A stretch of 64,000 nucleotides of DNA, from contig CAZYOQ010000007.1 in NCBI GenBank assembly GCA_964649145.1, positions 4,958 through 68,957 on the forward strand, in the 5' to 3' direction. The translations under genes were made by a program, and so were the position numbers. Of the stretch, positions 17,061 to 26,117 are shown piece after piece (the first letter of the stretch is position 1; each line of letters opens with the position of its first letter). The notes beneath the pieces were generated by a model. The model was not told where the DNA came from, did no database searches, and was given only the letters and a program-made list of their open reading frames with translations. This DNA comes from MGBC163016 sp964649145 (GTDB lineage: Bacteria > Actinomycetota > Coriobacteriia > Coriobacteriales > Eggerthellaceae).

Positions 17061-18182
17061 GTGCCAAGACGCTCAAGGCAAGTGCCGATTTCGTCACGTA
17101 ACACTCGAGCAGCTAGATATGCGCACGCCCGTGCCTCAGAGGAATTCAAGACCTATGACACTAGTGCCATTCGGCCAAAGATGTCTAAAGCCCCGCTCAT
17201 TATCATCTTGGTGGTCATACTTATTGCGATTGCTGCTATTGTTTTCGTAGTAGTTCGCGGGTGCAGTTTTGAGGGCGAGACCCTTGCCGATACACAAGAA
17301 GCTGTTGTGGTGATAGAGGAAGGCTCTAGCGCTAAGCAAATTGCTGAAACGCTTCTAAATGAGAAGCTTATTAGCAATACCCAGTCATTTATCGATCTTG
17401 TGAGCGCCGAAAATGCAGCATCGTCGCTTATTCCTGGAACTTATCTTTTCCAAGGTGGAACATCTCAAGAAGATATCCTTGCTGCTTTGCTTGAAGGCCC
17501 TGAATCTACGGCCGACATGGTAACTATTCCTGAGGGATACACACGCCAAGACGTCGCTGAAGCCATTGATGCGGGCACTAGTTCGCGAATTTCTGCACAA
17601 GACTTTCTAGATGCAACGTCAAACGCTTCTGCTTATGCCGACCAATACGAATTTCTTGAATCGGCAGGGGAAAAACCACTTGAAGGTTATCTTTTCCCTA
17701 AAACCTATGCGATTACAGCAAACGATACCGCTAAAGACGTAGTTTCGATGATGCTTGACCAGTTCGGCGAGGAAACAAGCGAGCTTAATCTTAAATATGC
17801 TAAAAAAGCAGGGCTTTCGTTTTATGACATGGTCAACCTTGCATCCATTGTTCAAAAAGAGGGCGAGGTTTCAAATTACGCTACTATCGCAAGCGTTTTC
17901 TACAATCGTCTGAAATCTGATAGACCTTACCTTGAATCTGACGCCACAACAGCTTATGAGGTAGGGCATGACCCAACGCCTGAGGAAGTTCACTCAGATT
18001 CTGACTACAGCACATACACTCACGATGGCCTGCCACCTACGCCAATCTGCAATCCAAGCCTAGAAGCTATGAAGGCGGTTTGTAGTCCGGAAAAAACCGA
18101 CTACATGTATTTCTATTCATACGATAACGGCGAATATGTGTTTAGCAAGACATACGAGGAGCACAAGGACTCGTTTGAGTAG
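17061..18182 (+). CDS. mltG: Endolytic peptidoglycan transglycosylase MltG
   Basis: The 373-residue single-pass membrane protein cuts nascent glycan strands and sets their length. A basic cytoplasmic N terminus is followed by one transmembrane helix (about residues 48-72, LIIILVVILIAIAAIVFVVV). Then come a LysM-like subdomain (about 80-160) and the YceG domain, with the catalytic Glu in NLASIVQKEGEVSNYATIASVFYNRL and the conserved LPPTPICNPSLEA. GTG 17061 lies 5 bp after ruvX and behind GAGGAG. It belongs to the alaS-ruvX-mltG-yqeG-aroE run, probably one transcript. Confidence 0.95.
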   Translation: MPRRSRQVPISSRNTRAARYAHARASEEFKTYDTSAIRPKMSKAPLIIILVVILIAIAAIVFVVVRGCSFEGETLADTQEAVVVIEEGSSAKQIAETLLNEKLISNTQSFIDLVSAENAASSLIPGTYLFQGGTSQEDILAALLEGPESTADMVTIPEGYTRQDVAEAIDAGTSSRISAQDFLDATSNASAYADQYEFLESAGEKPLEGYLFPKTYAITANDTAKDVVSMMLDQFGEETSELNLKYAKKAGLSFYDMVNLASIVQKEGEVSNYATIASVFYNRLKSDRPYLESDATTAYEVGHDPTPEEVHSDSDYSTYTHDGLPPTPICNPSLEAMKAVCSPEKTDYMYFYSYDNGEYVFSKTYEEHKDSFE

Positions 18183-18188
18183 GTTGCC

Positions 18189-18725
18189 ATGTCGCTCTTC
18201 CAGCCCGATCGGTATTTTTCCAGAATAACATCTATAGATATCAAAAAAGACCTGCTTGATGTGGGATATAACAATGTGTTGCTGGATATAGATAACACGC
18301 TGAGGTCTCGGGCTACAGGCGATATTCCCCACGATGCCGGTGTTTGGCTTGGGAAGGCTCGAGACGCAGGCGTGAAGTTTTGCCTTATTTCAAACAATTG
18401 GCATGGTGATGTTTTTGAATTCGCCGAAAGCTTGGAGCTTCCGATTGTGGCGAAGGCCTGCAAGCCTTTGCCTTTTGCTTATACTCGGGCAGTGCGATTA
18501 TTGGGATGTAAGAGGGCGTCTGCTGTAGCCATAGGCGATCAATTGCTAACAGATGTTGTAGGGGCTCACCTAGCAGGTGTTTCTGCATACATGGTCATGC
18601 CACTTGTTGATGTAGACCTCAAGCACACTGTAGCGCTGCGTGTGATAGAGCGCGGGCTTTTGGGAGCACGCGAACCCGAGGCGGCTCCTACATGCGTCAC
18701 ATGTGAATCATTGGAAGGTGAATGA
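18189..18725 (+). CDS. YqeG-family HAD phosphatase
   Basis: The 178-residue cytoplasmic protein is a class IIIA HAD hydrolase. The nucleophile motif is VLLDIDNTLRSR near residues 31-42, motif II is CLISNN near 65, the Lys is in AKACKPLP near 90, and motif IV is AIGDQLLTDVVGA near 115. The physiological substrate is not known; phosphatidylglycerophosphate phosphatase activity is described in related mitochondrial and plastid proteins. It starts 6 bp after mltG and overlaps aroE by 4 bp, so it is inside the operon. Confidence 0.88.
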   Translation: MSLFQPDRYFSRITSIDIKKDLLDVGYNNVLLDIDNTLRSRATGDIPHDAGVWLGKARDAGVKFCLISNNWHGDVFEFAESLELPIVAKACKPLPFAYTRAVRLLGCKRASAVAIGDQLLTDVVGAHLAGVSAYMVMPLVDVDLKHTVALRVIERGLLGAREPEAAPTCVTCESLEGE

Positions 18726-19651
18726 TGTCGAAAGACTTATATATTGTTGGACACCCCGTTTCTCATTCGAAGTCCCCTGCGATGTACAACGCTGTTTACA
18801 AGAAACTTGGTATCGACTGGCACTACGACTTCAAAGATATCGACTCAGCTGAAGGCGCCCAGTCTTTTCTAAAAGCAGCAGACTATGTTTCAGTGAATGT
18901 AACAACACCTTATAAGCCGCAAGCCTATAAGGCTGCAACAGTTCTAGCCGCCACTTCCAAGTTGGCAGGGGGTGTGAACCTTCTGGTTAGTAAAGACACC
19001 AACTTGCTAGGCTATAACGTTGATGGCGACGGTGCCATAAGGTTTTTGGAACGTGAAGGCGTGAACTTTTGGGACGCAAAAGTAGTTGTTTGTGGCACAG
19101 GACCTACAGCTCTTTCCATTCTGCATGCTGCGACTATGGCGGGCGCAAGTGAGGCTCTTTTGCTTGGGCGAGATAAAGCGCGTGCCAAGGGCATGCTTCA
19201 GCGCTACGCCGATGACTTTCATGATCTGGCATCTAGCGCTATTCCTATTTCTGCGAAAGCGCCGAACAGACGTGAGTTTTTAGACGCCTATAAATACGCT
19301 AAGTTCAAATTTGGAACTTACGATACTTCTAAGCAGGCCTTATCGAGAGCCGATGTGATAGTGGATGCCACTATTCTTGGAATGCACGAAGGAGACCCGG
19401 CGCCTTTCGATGTGAGTGTTCTCCACGAAGGTCAAGTTGTGATGGACACTGTTTATGGACATGGCACAAGCGCTTTGCTAAAGGCAGCCAAGCAGACAGG
19501 TTGTAAAGCCTATGATGGGCGCGGAATGCTTGTATCTCAAGCCGCTCTTAGTGCAAGCATTGTTTTTGAGGTAGAAGAGGTTCATGTAGATGAGGGATAT
19601 GATGATCTCTTCGATATAATGGCAAAAGGCGCAGGATTTGAATTCGAGTGA
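18722..19651 (+). CDS. aroE: Shikimate dehydrogenase
   Basis: The 309-residue enzyme reduces 3-dehydroshikimate to shikimate with NADPH. The substrate domain holds VSHSKSPAMYN (shikimate-binding Ser pair) and NVTTPYKPQ with the catalytic Lys. The cofactor domain has the glycine-rich VVCGTGPTALSI, where the typical GAGG is GTGP. Residues 180-210 are somewhat longer than in E. coli AroE (272 residues). It overlaps the YqeG gene by 4 bp and heads the run of aro genes, with the next (aroC) separated by a 150-bp repeat-bearing spacer. Confidence 0.93.
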   Translation: MMSKDLYIVGHPVSHSKSPAMYNAVYKKLGIDWHYDFKDIDSAEGAQSFLKAADYVSVNVTTPYKPQAYKAATVLAATSKLAGGVNLLVSKDTNLLGYNVDGDGAIRFLEREGVNFWDAKVVVCGTGPTALSILHAATMAGASEALLLGRDKARAKGMLQRYADDFHDLASSAIPISAKAPNRREFLDAYKYAKFKFGTYDTSKQALSRADVIVDATILGMHEGDPAPFDVSVLHEGQVVMDTVYGHGTSALLKAAKQTGCKAYDGRGMLVSQAALSASIVFEVEEVHVDEGYDDLFDIMAKGAGFEFE

Positions 19652-19674
19652 TCGAATTATTGCTAATGCATTTT

Positions 19675-19738
19675 AAGGTTAGCTTGCTTTAAGGCTAGCT
19701 TACTTTTAGCTAGCTTGCTTTATAGCTAGCGCCTTTAT
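19675..19738 (+). repeat. Four diverged 16-bp tandem repeats between aroE and aroC
   Basis: Four units of about 16 bp follow one another: AGGTTAGCTTGCTTTA, AGGCTAGCTTACTTT, TAGCTAGCTTGCTTTA, TAGCTAGCGCCTTTA. GCTAGC is itself palindromic, so the array could form small hairpins, but no T tract marks a terminator. Confidence 0.8.
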
Positions 19739-19804
19739 GGCCATCGCGTGTTTTCTGCGCGAATGAGCCTTATGTGATACACAAAGCTGATCGGGTAGGG
19801 AAGC

Positions 19805-20971
19805 ATGAATTACATTACAGCTGGAGAGTCCCACGGGCCTAAGCTAACAACGATTGTTAGTGGGGTTCCGTCAGGGGTCACCATAGACATCAAGCGCATT
19901 AATAGCGACTTGTCGCGAAGGCAGTCAGGCTATGGTCGTGGTGGAAGGCAAAGTATAGAACGTGACCATGCTGAAATCACCGGAGGAGTGCGTTTCGGTC
20001 GAACCACAGGCGCCCCAATCGCTATCGAGGTTGAAAATCGCGATTGGAAAAACTGGGAAGATAAGATGGCTGCTTTCGGTCCTGCCCCACTAGATATGGC
20101 TCGAGAGGTTACGCCGCGCCCAGGACATGCCGATCTCGTAGGCGTTCTGAGAACCAACACCGATGATTGCCGCAATATCTTAGAACGCTCAAGTGCTCGT
20201 GAGACAGCTGCGCGCGTGGCTGCATGCGGCGTTGCGAAGGAATTTTTGGCCGAGCTAGATGTCGAGGTTATGAGTTACGTGGTTTCTATCGGAGATGCTT
20301 CCATGCCTCCAGAAAGCCCTCGCCAGGCGGCAGAACACGAGCAGGTCGTAGTCGAGTTCTCACAAGTGCGCTGCCCGGATGAGGCAGCAAGCGAGGCCAT
20401 GATGAAAGCGATTGACGAGGCCAAAAATGCTGGCGAGAGCCTAGGGGGTACTTTCCGCGTTGTTGCTAAAGGGCTAGTTCCTGGCCTTGGATCCTACACC
20501 TCAGGACCAGAGCGTTTGACCTCTAAACTAGGTGGCGCTGTTTTTTCGATTCCTGCCATCAAGGGTGTGGAATTTGGACTGGGCTTCGATGCTGCTAGAC
20601 GAGTTGGTTCTGCAGTGCATGACCCAATCATCTTAAAAGATGGCGTTTTCACCAGGAAGAGCAACGGAGCGGGCGGCCTTGAGGGCGGAATGACAACAGG
20701 CATGCCGCTTGTACTTACTGCTGCGATGAAGCCGATACCCACGCTGATGAACCCGCTTGAGACCGTAAACATCGACACGCTTGAGGTAGAGATGGCATCT
20801 CGTGAGCGCAGCGATGTTTGCGCTGTTCCCGCTGCGGCTGTTGTTGCAGAGGGCGAGGTTGCCATGGTCTTGGCAAATGCTTACATGGAATCCTTCGGTT
20901 CAACGTGCTTGGCCGACATCAAGCATAACATCTCAGAGTATATGTCTCGCCTGGAGACGATGGGTCGCTAA
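19805..20971 (+). CDS. aroC: Chorismate synthase
   Basis: The 388-residue FMN-dependent lyase converts EPSP to chorismate, the last step of the shikimate pathway. Signature regions are GESHGPKLTTIVSGVPSG at the N terminus, RRQSGYGRGGRQSIERD, the SARETAARVAACGVAKE block near residue 130, and NGAGGLEGGMTTGMP near 290 with the conserved basic residues. Length is normal. The ATG follows GGGAAGC. The stop codon is immediately followed by the aroK ATG. Confidence 0.97.
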   Translation: MNYITAGESHGPKLTTIVSGVPSGVTIDIKRINSDLSRRQSGYGRGGRQSIERDHAEITGGVRFGRTTGAPIAIEVENRDWKNWEDKMAAFGPAPLDMAREVTPRPGHADLVGVLRTNTDDCRNILERSSARETAARVAACGVAKEFLAELDVEVMSYVVSIGDASMPPESPRQAAEHEQVVVEFSQVRCPDEAASEAMMKAIDEAKNAGESLGGTFRVVAKGLVPGLGSYTSGPERLTSKLGGAVFSIPAIKGVEFGLGFDAARRVGSAVHDPIILKDGVFTRKSNGAGGLEGGMTTGMPLVLTAAMKPIPTLMNPLETVNIDTLEVEMASRERSDVCAVPAAAVVAEGEVAMVLANAYMESFGSTCLADIKHNISEYMSRLETMGR

Positions 20972-21496
20972 ATGGAGCTATCTAAAAACGTTTATTTCAT
21001 CGGCTTCATGGGAGCCGGTAAGTCGACTATCGCAAGGCGTCTTGCCCGTATCGCTGGCGTTGCATCGCTTGATATGGACAAATACATCGAGCGCAGCACG
21101 GGTAAATCTATCCCCGAGATTTTTGAAGCTGGCGGCGAAAAACTTTTTCGCGATATTGAGGCCAACACTCTTGAGGAACTATCGAAAAAAAATGACAACC
21201 TGCTTATTTCATGCGGTGGCGGCATTGTAGAGACGGATCTTTGCAGGCAGATTTTGAAGCGCCCCGATAGCGTCGTCATACATCTTCTTGTCGATGCCGA
21301 TGAGGCTGCCAATCGTATAGCCGACGCATCAAGTCGGCCTTTGTTTCAGGATATCGACCAGGCTCGCGAGCTGGCTCGCCACAGACTTCCACTTTACGAG
21401 GAAGTTGCTGACTACACTATTCCGACAGCCGACAAGAACGTCTGGGAGATATCAAGCGAGGCTATCCGCTTCCTTCAGAAAGAGGGCGTCTTATGA
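20972..21496 (+). CDS. aroK: Shikimate kinase
   Basis: The 174-residue P-loop kinase phosphorylates shikimate at the 3-hydroxyl. Walker A is GFMGAGKSTIARRLA (about residues 10-24), the shikimate-binding DMDKYIE lies near 34, ISCGGGIV near 80, and the lid R in SSRPLF near 118. It starts directly at the aroC stop and overlaps aroB by 4 bp, so aroC-aroK-aroB is tightly coupled. Confidence 0.95.
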   Translation: MELSKNVYFIGFMGAGKSTIARRLARIAGVASLDMDKYIERSTGKSIPEIFEAGGEKLFRDIEANTLEELSKKNDNLLISCGGGIVETDLCRQILKRPDSVVIHLLVDADEAANRIADASSRPLFQDIDQARELARHRLPLYEEVADYTIPTADKNVWEISSEAIRFLQKEGVL

Positions 21497-22599
21497 CTCT
21501 TACAAGAGTTGATGTAAGTATTCCAGGGGAAAGCGACTATAGCGTTCGTGTAGGCGAAGGAGTACTTGATAGTCTAGGGGCGGATATGCGAGCCGTTCCT
21601 GCAGTTGCGAAATGCCCGACTGCGCTTATCTTGAGCGACAGCAATGTAGCGCCTTTGTATCTGTCTCGCACAGCGTCATCGCTTAAAAGCGCAGGATACA
21701 AAACTTTCGATATCACGATAGAGGCAGGGGAGGCTTCTAAGAGCGTGGAAGTTGCCGATGAACTGTGGCAGGCTACAGCTCAGCTTGGCATCACTCGCGA
21801 TTGCTGCGTTGTCTGCTTGGGTGGCGGTGTTGTGGGCGACCTTGGAGGTTTTGTGGCCTCGACATTCATGAGAGGGCTTCCTATCGTGCAGATGCCTACC
21901 ACGCTTCTTTCCATGGTTGACTCATCGGTTGGGGGCAAGACTGCCATCAACTTGCCAAGCGGAAAGAACCTTGTTGGGACTTTCACGCAGCCGGCCTATG
22001 TTTGTGCTTCGACAGATACGCTTTCAACATTGCCTAAGCGAGAGTGGCTTTGTGGCCTTGGGGAAGTGGTTAAATCTGCCGCTATAGACTCTGACGATTT
22101 CTTTTTCTGGATGATAGACAACGCAAAAAAGCTGGCTGAGCGCGATAAAGAAGCTGTTAAAGATGCCATAACGCGATGCGTGGTTTTCAAGGCCGATGTC
22201 GTTTCTCGTGACAAGTCTGAGACCAAAGGCGTGCGTGAGTGTCTAAACTACGGGCATACATTGGCTCATGCAATCGAGTCGATGTCGGGTTACGGCACGT
22301 TCTCGCATGGAGCAGCCGTTTCTGAGGGCATGAGGTTCGCATCGCTCTTGGGGCAGAGGCTAGGTATAACATCGCCCGATTTTGCGACGGCTCAAAACGA
22401 ACTTCTAGATAATCTTGGGCTTGAGCGCCTTAATTGGCATGCACCTGCGCAAGAAGTGGTTGCGTGCATGAAGGGTGACAAGAAAGCGCGCGACGGGCAA
22501 CTTCGTTTCGTAATCCTTTCCGATGTAGGCGACTGGCGAGTCATGAACGTAGAAGATTCCGTTGTCTCTTCTGCATTGGATGAGTTTTGGAGTGCATAG
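21493..22599 (+). CDS. aroB: 3-dehydroquinate synthase
   Basis: The 368-residue NAD- and metal-dependent enzyme makes 3-dehydroquinate from DAHP. The NAD-binding region has CLGGGVVGDLGGFVASTFMRG near residues 110-130 and PTTLLSMVDSSVGGKTAINL. The metal-binding GLGEVVKSA and LNYGHTLAHAIE (His) follow near 185-260. It overlaps aroK by an ATGA-like 4-bp join. It is followed by aroQ, giving a kinase-synthase-dehydratase order. Confidence 0.96.
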   Translation: MTLTRVDVSIPGESDYSVRVGEGVLDSLGADMRAVPAVAKCPTALILSDSNVAPLYLSRTASSLKSAGYKTFDITIEAGEASKSVEVADELWQATAQLGITRDCCVVCLGGGVVGDLGGFVASTFMRGLPIVQMPTTLLSMVDSSVGGKTAINLPSGKNLVGTFTQPAYVCASTDTLSTLPKREWLCGLGEVVKSAAIDSDDFFFWMIDNAKKLAERDKEAVKDAITRCVVFKADVVSRDKSETKGVRECLNYGHTLAHAIESMSGYGTFSHGAAVSEGMRFASLLGQRLGITSPDFATAQNELLDNLGLERLNWHAPAQEVVACMKGDKKARDGQLRFVILSDVGDWRVMNVEDSVVSSALDEFWSA

Positions 22600-22663
22600 T
22601 TCATGATTGAGGGTCTGACATAGATATGTCGGCGCGACCTTGATTGGAAAAGAGAGAAAAAAT

Positions 22664-23092
22664 ATGAAGAAAATTTTGCTTTTGAACGGTCCGAACTTGA
22701 ACATGCTTGGCATAAGAGAGCCCGGCGTTTATGGCAACGATTCTTTGGACTCCATCGAAAAAGAGGTCGTCGAATACGCACTTGACCATGATGCGACCGT
22801 AGACTGCTTCCAATCAAATCACGAAGGCGACCTTATAGACCGCATTCACGATGCACATGGCAAATACGACGGCATCGTTTATAATCCGGGTGCGCACACG
22901 CATTATTCTTGGGCGCTGCGCGATGCGGTGGCTGCTATAGATGTGCCTGTTGTGGAAGTTCATATATCTGATGTGGACGCGCGCGAAGATTTCCGCAAGA
23001 TTTCTGTCTTCGATGGTGTCGTGGTCGAACAGATTAAAGGGCACGGAAAGCACGGTTACTTGGAGGCAGTAGATGTCATTCTCGCAATCTAG
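22664..23092 (+). CDS. aroQ: Type II 3-dehydroquinate dehydratase
   Basis: The 142-residue enzyme dehydrates 3-dehydroquinate and forms dodecamers in this family. It has LLNGPNLNMLGIREPGVYG, including the catalytic lid R and Y, then NPGAHTHYSWALRDAV and EVHISDVDAREDFRKIS. I use ATG 22664 because the family starts just before the ILLLNGPN strand; an upstream TTG at 22640 would add eight residues. The pepP gene starts inside its 3' end with a 20-bp overlap. Confidence 0.95.
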   Translation: MKKILLLNGPNLNMLGIREPGVYGNDSLDSIEKEVVEYALDHDATVDCFQSNHEGDLIDRIHDAHGKYDGIVYNPGAHTHYSWALRDAVAAIDVPVVEVHISDVDAREDFRKISVFDGVVVEQIKGHGKHGYLEAVDVILAI

Positions 23093-24212
23093 GTTAGACG
23101 CGCTTAAAGCAGCAATTGTCAAACTTGGCGCTGATGCATTCTACGTGCGAGACACGAGAAGCATCGAATGGCTGACAGGATTCGAAGACGTTTTCGACGA
23201 AGAGCAGGCGCACGCGATGCTTGTTCCTGAAAGTGGAAATGCGGCATATCTGCATTCAGACTCTCGATACATTACAGCACTTCGGCGTGAGGCAAAGGGC
23301 TCATCGATTGTGGTGGATGCCGAAGTTATCGCAATGTCTGACTGGGCTTGTAGGAAATTTCAAGAGGTTTTTGCAGAAAGGTCGTCCAGAGGCACCCTTG
23401 CTATTGAAGATTGCATGGTATTAAAAGAATATCGAAAGCTCAGAAAAGCTTTTTCTAGAGCCGGTATAGCTAAAGACGAAGATGCCGGCTTCGTTGAGAC
23501 CGAAGATGCGATTTTAGAACTTCGCGCTGTTAAGGACGCCTCTGAGATCAAACTTCTAAAAGAAGCTCAGGCACTGACAGATGCTGCCTTCGACCACATC
23601 TGCGCCTTCATTCGCCCAGGGTTGACTGAACGCGAGATCCAGCTTGAGCTTGACGATTTCATGATGAGGGGCGGGGCAGATGCGCTTGCTTTCCCTAGCA
23701 TCGTGGCATCTGGCTCAAATGGTGCGTCTCCTCATGCGATAGTAAGCGACAAGCCTGTGCAAAAAGGTGAGTGCATAGTCATGGATTTCGGTGCGAGACG
23801 ACGTGGCTATTGTTCGGATATGACGCGAACCGTCTTTCTGGGTGAGCCAGAAGGTGAGATGCGCAAGGCATGGAATACGCTTCGCCGCGCCAACGAGGCC
23901 GTTCAAGAGGTATTAGCGCCAGGCATGACTGGTAAACAAGCGCATGAGCTTGCAGAAAAGGTTCTTGCAGAAGGCGGCTTTGAAGGGCGTATGGGTCATG
24001 GTCTTGGGCACGGCGTTGGAATTCAAGTACACGAGCTTCCAAACCTGAATACCCGAAACGATAGCCCGCTAGTTTCGGGAAATGTCGTGACTGTTGAGCC
24101 AGGCATTTATATCCCTGGCAAGTTTGGCATGCGCTTAGAGGATTTCGGCGTTATTAGCGAATCAGGCTTTGAGCGCTTCACACAATCTACGCACGAGATG
24201 GTCGTTCTGTAG
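23073..24212 (+). CDS. Aminopeptidase P-type Xaa-Pro peptidase
   Basis: The 379-residue cytosolic M24 metallopeptidase removes N-terminal residues before proline. The creatinase-like N domain (1-130) is followed by the pita-bread fold. Metal ligands are visible in VMDFGARRRGYCSDMTR (two Asp), GHGLGHGVGIQVHE (His), TVEPGIY (Glu) and MRLEDFG (Glu). The start has GGAGG 8 nt upstream and overlaps aroQ by 20 bp. The last five codons plus stop form the beginning of a 194-bp sequence that is tandemly duplicated just downstream. In many bacteria efp follows this gene; here a repeat-rich accessory region follows instead. Confidence 0.93.
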   Translation: MSFSQSRLDALKAAIVKLGADAFYVRDTRSIEWLTGFEDVFDEEQAHAMLVPESGNAAYLHSDSRYITALRREAKGSSIVVDAEVIAMSDWACRKFQEVFAERSSRGTLAIEDCMVLKEYRKLRKAFSRAGIAKDEDAGFVETEDAILELRAVKDASEIKLLKEAQALTDAAFDHICAFIRPGLTEREIQLELDDFMMRGGADALAFPSIVASGSNGASPHAIVSDKPVQKGECIVMDFGARRRGYCSDMTRTVFLGEPEGEMRKAWNTLRRANEAVQEVLAPGMTGKQAHELAEKVLAEGGFEGRMGHGLGHGVGIQVHELPNLNTRNDSPLVSGNVVTVEPGIYIPGKFGMRLEDFGVISESGFERFTQSTHEMVVL

Positions 24213-24584
24213 AAGACGACCCGCCCCCTCGTTTTCTCACTGCTTTCGCACCCGATGGACGTTTTTTATCGAAGCTGCTGCGGAACTCGCACGCTTCGCG
24301 TGCTCAAACAGTCCTCGCAAACCCGCTTCTCAAAAAACGCCCATCTGCTCAAGAATGTTCGAAAAGCGAGGCTGCAGGTCGTCTAGATAAGATGGTCGTT
24401 CTGTAGAAGACGACCCGCCCCCTCGTTTTCTCACTGCTTTCGCACCCGATGGACGTTTTTTATCGAAGCTGCTGCGGAACTCGCACGCTTCGCGTGCTCA
24501 AACAGTCCTCGCAAACCCGCTTCTCAAAAAACGCCCATCTGCTCAAGAATGTTCGAAAAGCGAGGCTGCAGGTCGTCTAGATAA
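24197..24584 (+). repeat. Two tandem copies of a 194-bp repeat
   Basis: Bases 24197-24390 and 24391-24584 appear identical. Each begins with GATGGTCGTTCTGTAG, which in the first copy is the end of pepP. Inside each unit is a 140-bp core (24230-24369 and 24424-24563) that recurs in inverted orientation at 28515-28654. The core holds a hairpin-forming GCACGCTTCGCGTGC. No convincing protein gene lies in it. A broken third start (GATTGGTCGG) follows the second unit. Confidence 0.93.
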
Positions 24585-24636
24585 GATTGGTCGGTCATAT
24601 GAACGTTCGGGACGCGATCGACACATTATTAAAATA

Positions 24637-24720
24637 TTTTCCGTGTTAGACACATAATTGCTGAAAATTTTTCCGTGTTAGACACATAATTGGTATAAAA
24701 TTTTCCGTGTTAGACACATA
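24637..24720 (+). repeat. Three iterons upstream of the DUF4143 ATPase
   Basis: TTTTCCGTGTTAGACACATA occurs exactly at 24637, 24669 and 24701, a strict 32-bp period, with a half-copy (GACACATTATT) at 24620. Each unit contains the inverted pair GTGT-TAG-ACAC. The last unit ends 20 bp before the ATPase start codon. The even spacing, three helical turns, suggests cooperative protein binding, for example operator or iteron use. Confidence 0.9.
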
Positions 24721-24740
24721 TTCCCAGCTAGAGGATCAAA

Positions 24741-26117
24741 ATGCTCAAACGGAAGATGACAGAAACGCTGATGCGATGGTATGAAGCCGGCTCCAAGAAG
24801 GCTTTTATGCTCTCGGGTGCGCGACAGACCGGGAAAACGTACATTATTCGCGAATTCGCCAAGGAGAATTTTGAGTCAGTGGCTGAGGTGAATTTTCTAG
24901 AAGACAAAAATGCGAAAGAATCTCTGTCTGCTGCGCAAGATATAGAGGATTTCGTCTCGCGATTATCCCTGATAGCCGGCATGGAAATAAACCCGGAAAG
25001 TACGCTTTTGTTCCTTGACGAGGTTCAGGAATGCCCAGACCTCATTACATCCGTCAAATTTCTTGTAGAAGACGGCAGGTATAAGGTCGCGGTTTCCGGT
25101 TCCATGTTGGGGACAGAACTTAAAGGGTTTCGTTCCTTTCCAGTGGGCTATATCGAGACGCATAGGATGTATCCACTGGATTTTGAGGAATTCTGCTGGG
25201 CGCAGTCGGTCCCACAGCGGATAATCGACGATATAAGGAATGCATATTCAGAGAAGAAAGGCTTGGATTCGGGCCTGCATGAAAGACTCATTCAGATATA
25301 TCGCTACCATATAGCCGTGGGTGGAATGCCTGAGGCCGTCGCGCGATTCACGGAAAACGACAACAATATTCTTGCCGCTCGCGAGACAGATCTCGAAATC
25401 ATAGACAACTACAAGTTCGACATATCTAAATACGCAAAGAAAAGAACTCTGCAAATACGAAAAGTTTATGATGCCATTCCGAGCCAGCTCGACAAGCAAA
25501 ATAAGAGATTTCAGCTAAATGCGCTAAAACAAGGCGCGTATTACGAACGCTATGAGGATGATTTCGCATGGCTCATTGATGCCGGTGTTGCACTTCCCGC
25601 TTATTGCATAAAGGAACCTAAGAAGCCCCTTGCTAGAACAGCGCAGAAAAACAAGTTCAAACTATACGAGTCGGACACTGGGCTTCTGCTTTCTCTTTAT
25701 GAGCCTAGCGTTACGACGGCGGTTATCTCTAATGAGGCTAAAACCAATTTCGGCGCTGTTTACGAGAATGCGGTAGCGCAAGAAATGGCATGTCAAATTG
25801 ACACGCTCTACTATTACTATTCAAGCAAAAACGGGGAAGTGGATTTCCTGATAACGCGAAATGATGGCAAGGTGCTTCCTGTTGAAGTAAAGTCGGGAAA
25901 GGATTACAAGCTCCACACATCTTTGAACACCCTTTTGGCATGCGGAGAGTATGACATCGATGAGGCCGTTGTGCTGTCGCAATCCAATGTGGTCGAATCC
26001 ACCAGAAAAGATAAGCCAGTATGGTACCTGCCTTTATATATGACGTTTTGTATTGCTGAGAGCGCAAATGGCTTCCTCCCTGAAACCCACTTGCCTTTAA
26101 TAAATTTCGACTACTAG
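24741..26117 (+). CDS. AAA+ ATPase with DUF4143 C-terminal domain
   Basis: The 458-residue protein has an N-terminal AAA_14-type ATPase with Walker A SGARQTGKT at residues 25-33 and Walker B LLFLDEVQECP near 92-102. Sensor region VAVSGSMLGTEL lies near 120. A winged-helix-like middle follows, then the DUF4143 domain, ending in a nuclease-like fold with GEVDFLI and LPVEVKSG (PD-(D/E)xK-type residues) near 370-390. Such ATPases are widespread in anaerobes, multicopy in some genomes and functionally obscure. The start is the ATG after GAGGATCAAA. Three iterons precede it and repeat copies bracket the locus, which suggests an accessory or mobile origin. Confidence 0.9.
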   Translation: MLKRKMTETLMRWYEAGSKKAFMLSGARQTGKTYIIREFAKENFESVAEVNFLEDKNAKESLSAAQDIEDFVSRLSLIAGMEINPESTLLFLDEVQECPDLITSVKFLVEDGRYKVAVSGSMLGTELKGFRSFPVGYIETHRMYPLDFEEFCWAQSVPQRIIDDIRNAYSEKKGLDSGLHERLIQIYRYHIAVGGMPEAVARFTENDNNILAARETDLEIIDNYKFDISKYAKKRTLQIRKVYDAIPSQLDKQNKRFQLNALKQGAYYERYEDDFAWLIDAGVALPAYCIKEPKKPLARTAQKNKFKLYESDTGLLLSLYEPSVTTAVISNEAKTNFGAVYENAVAQEMACQIDTLYYYYSSKNGEVDFLITRNDGKVLPVEVKSGKDYKLHTSLNTLLACGEYDIDEAVVLSQSNVVESTRKDKPVWYLPLYMTFCIAESANGFLPETHLPLINFDY

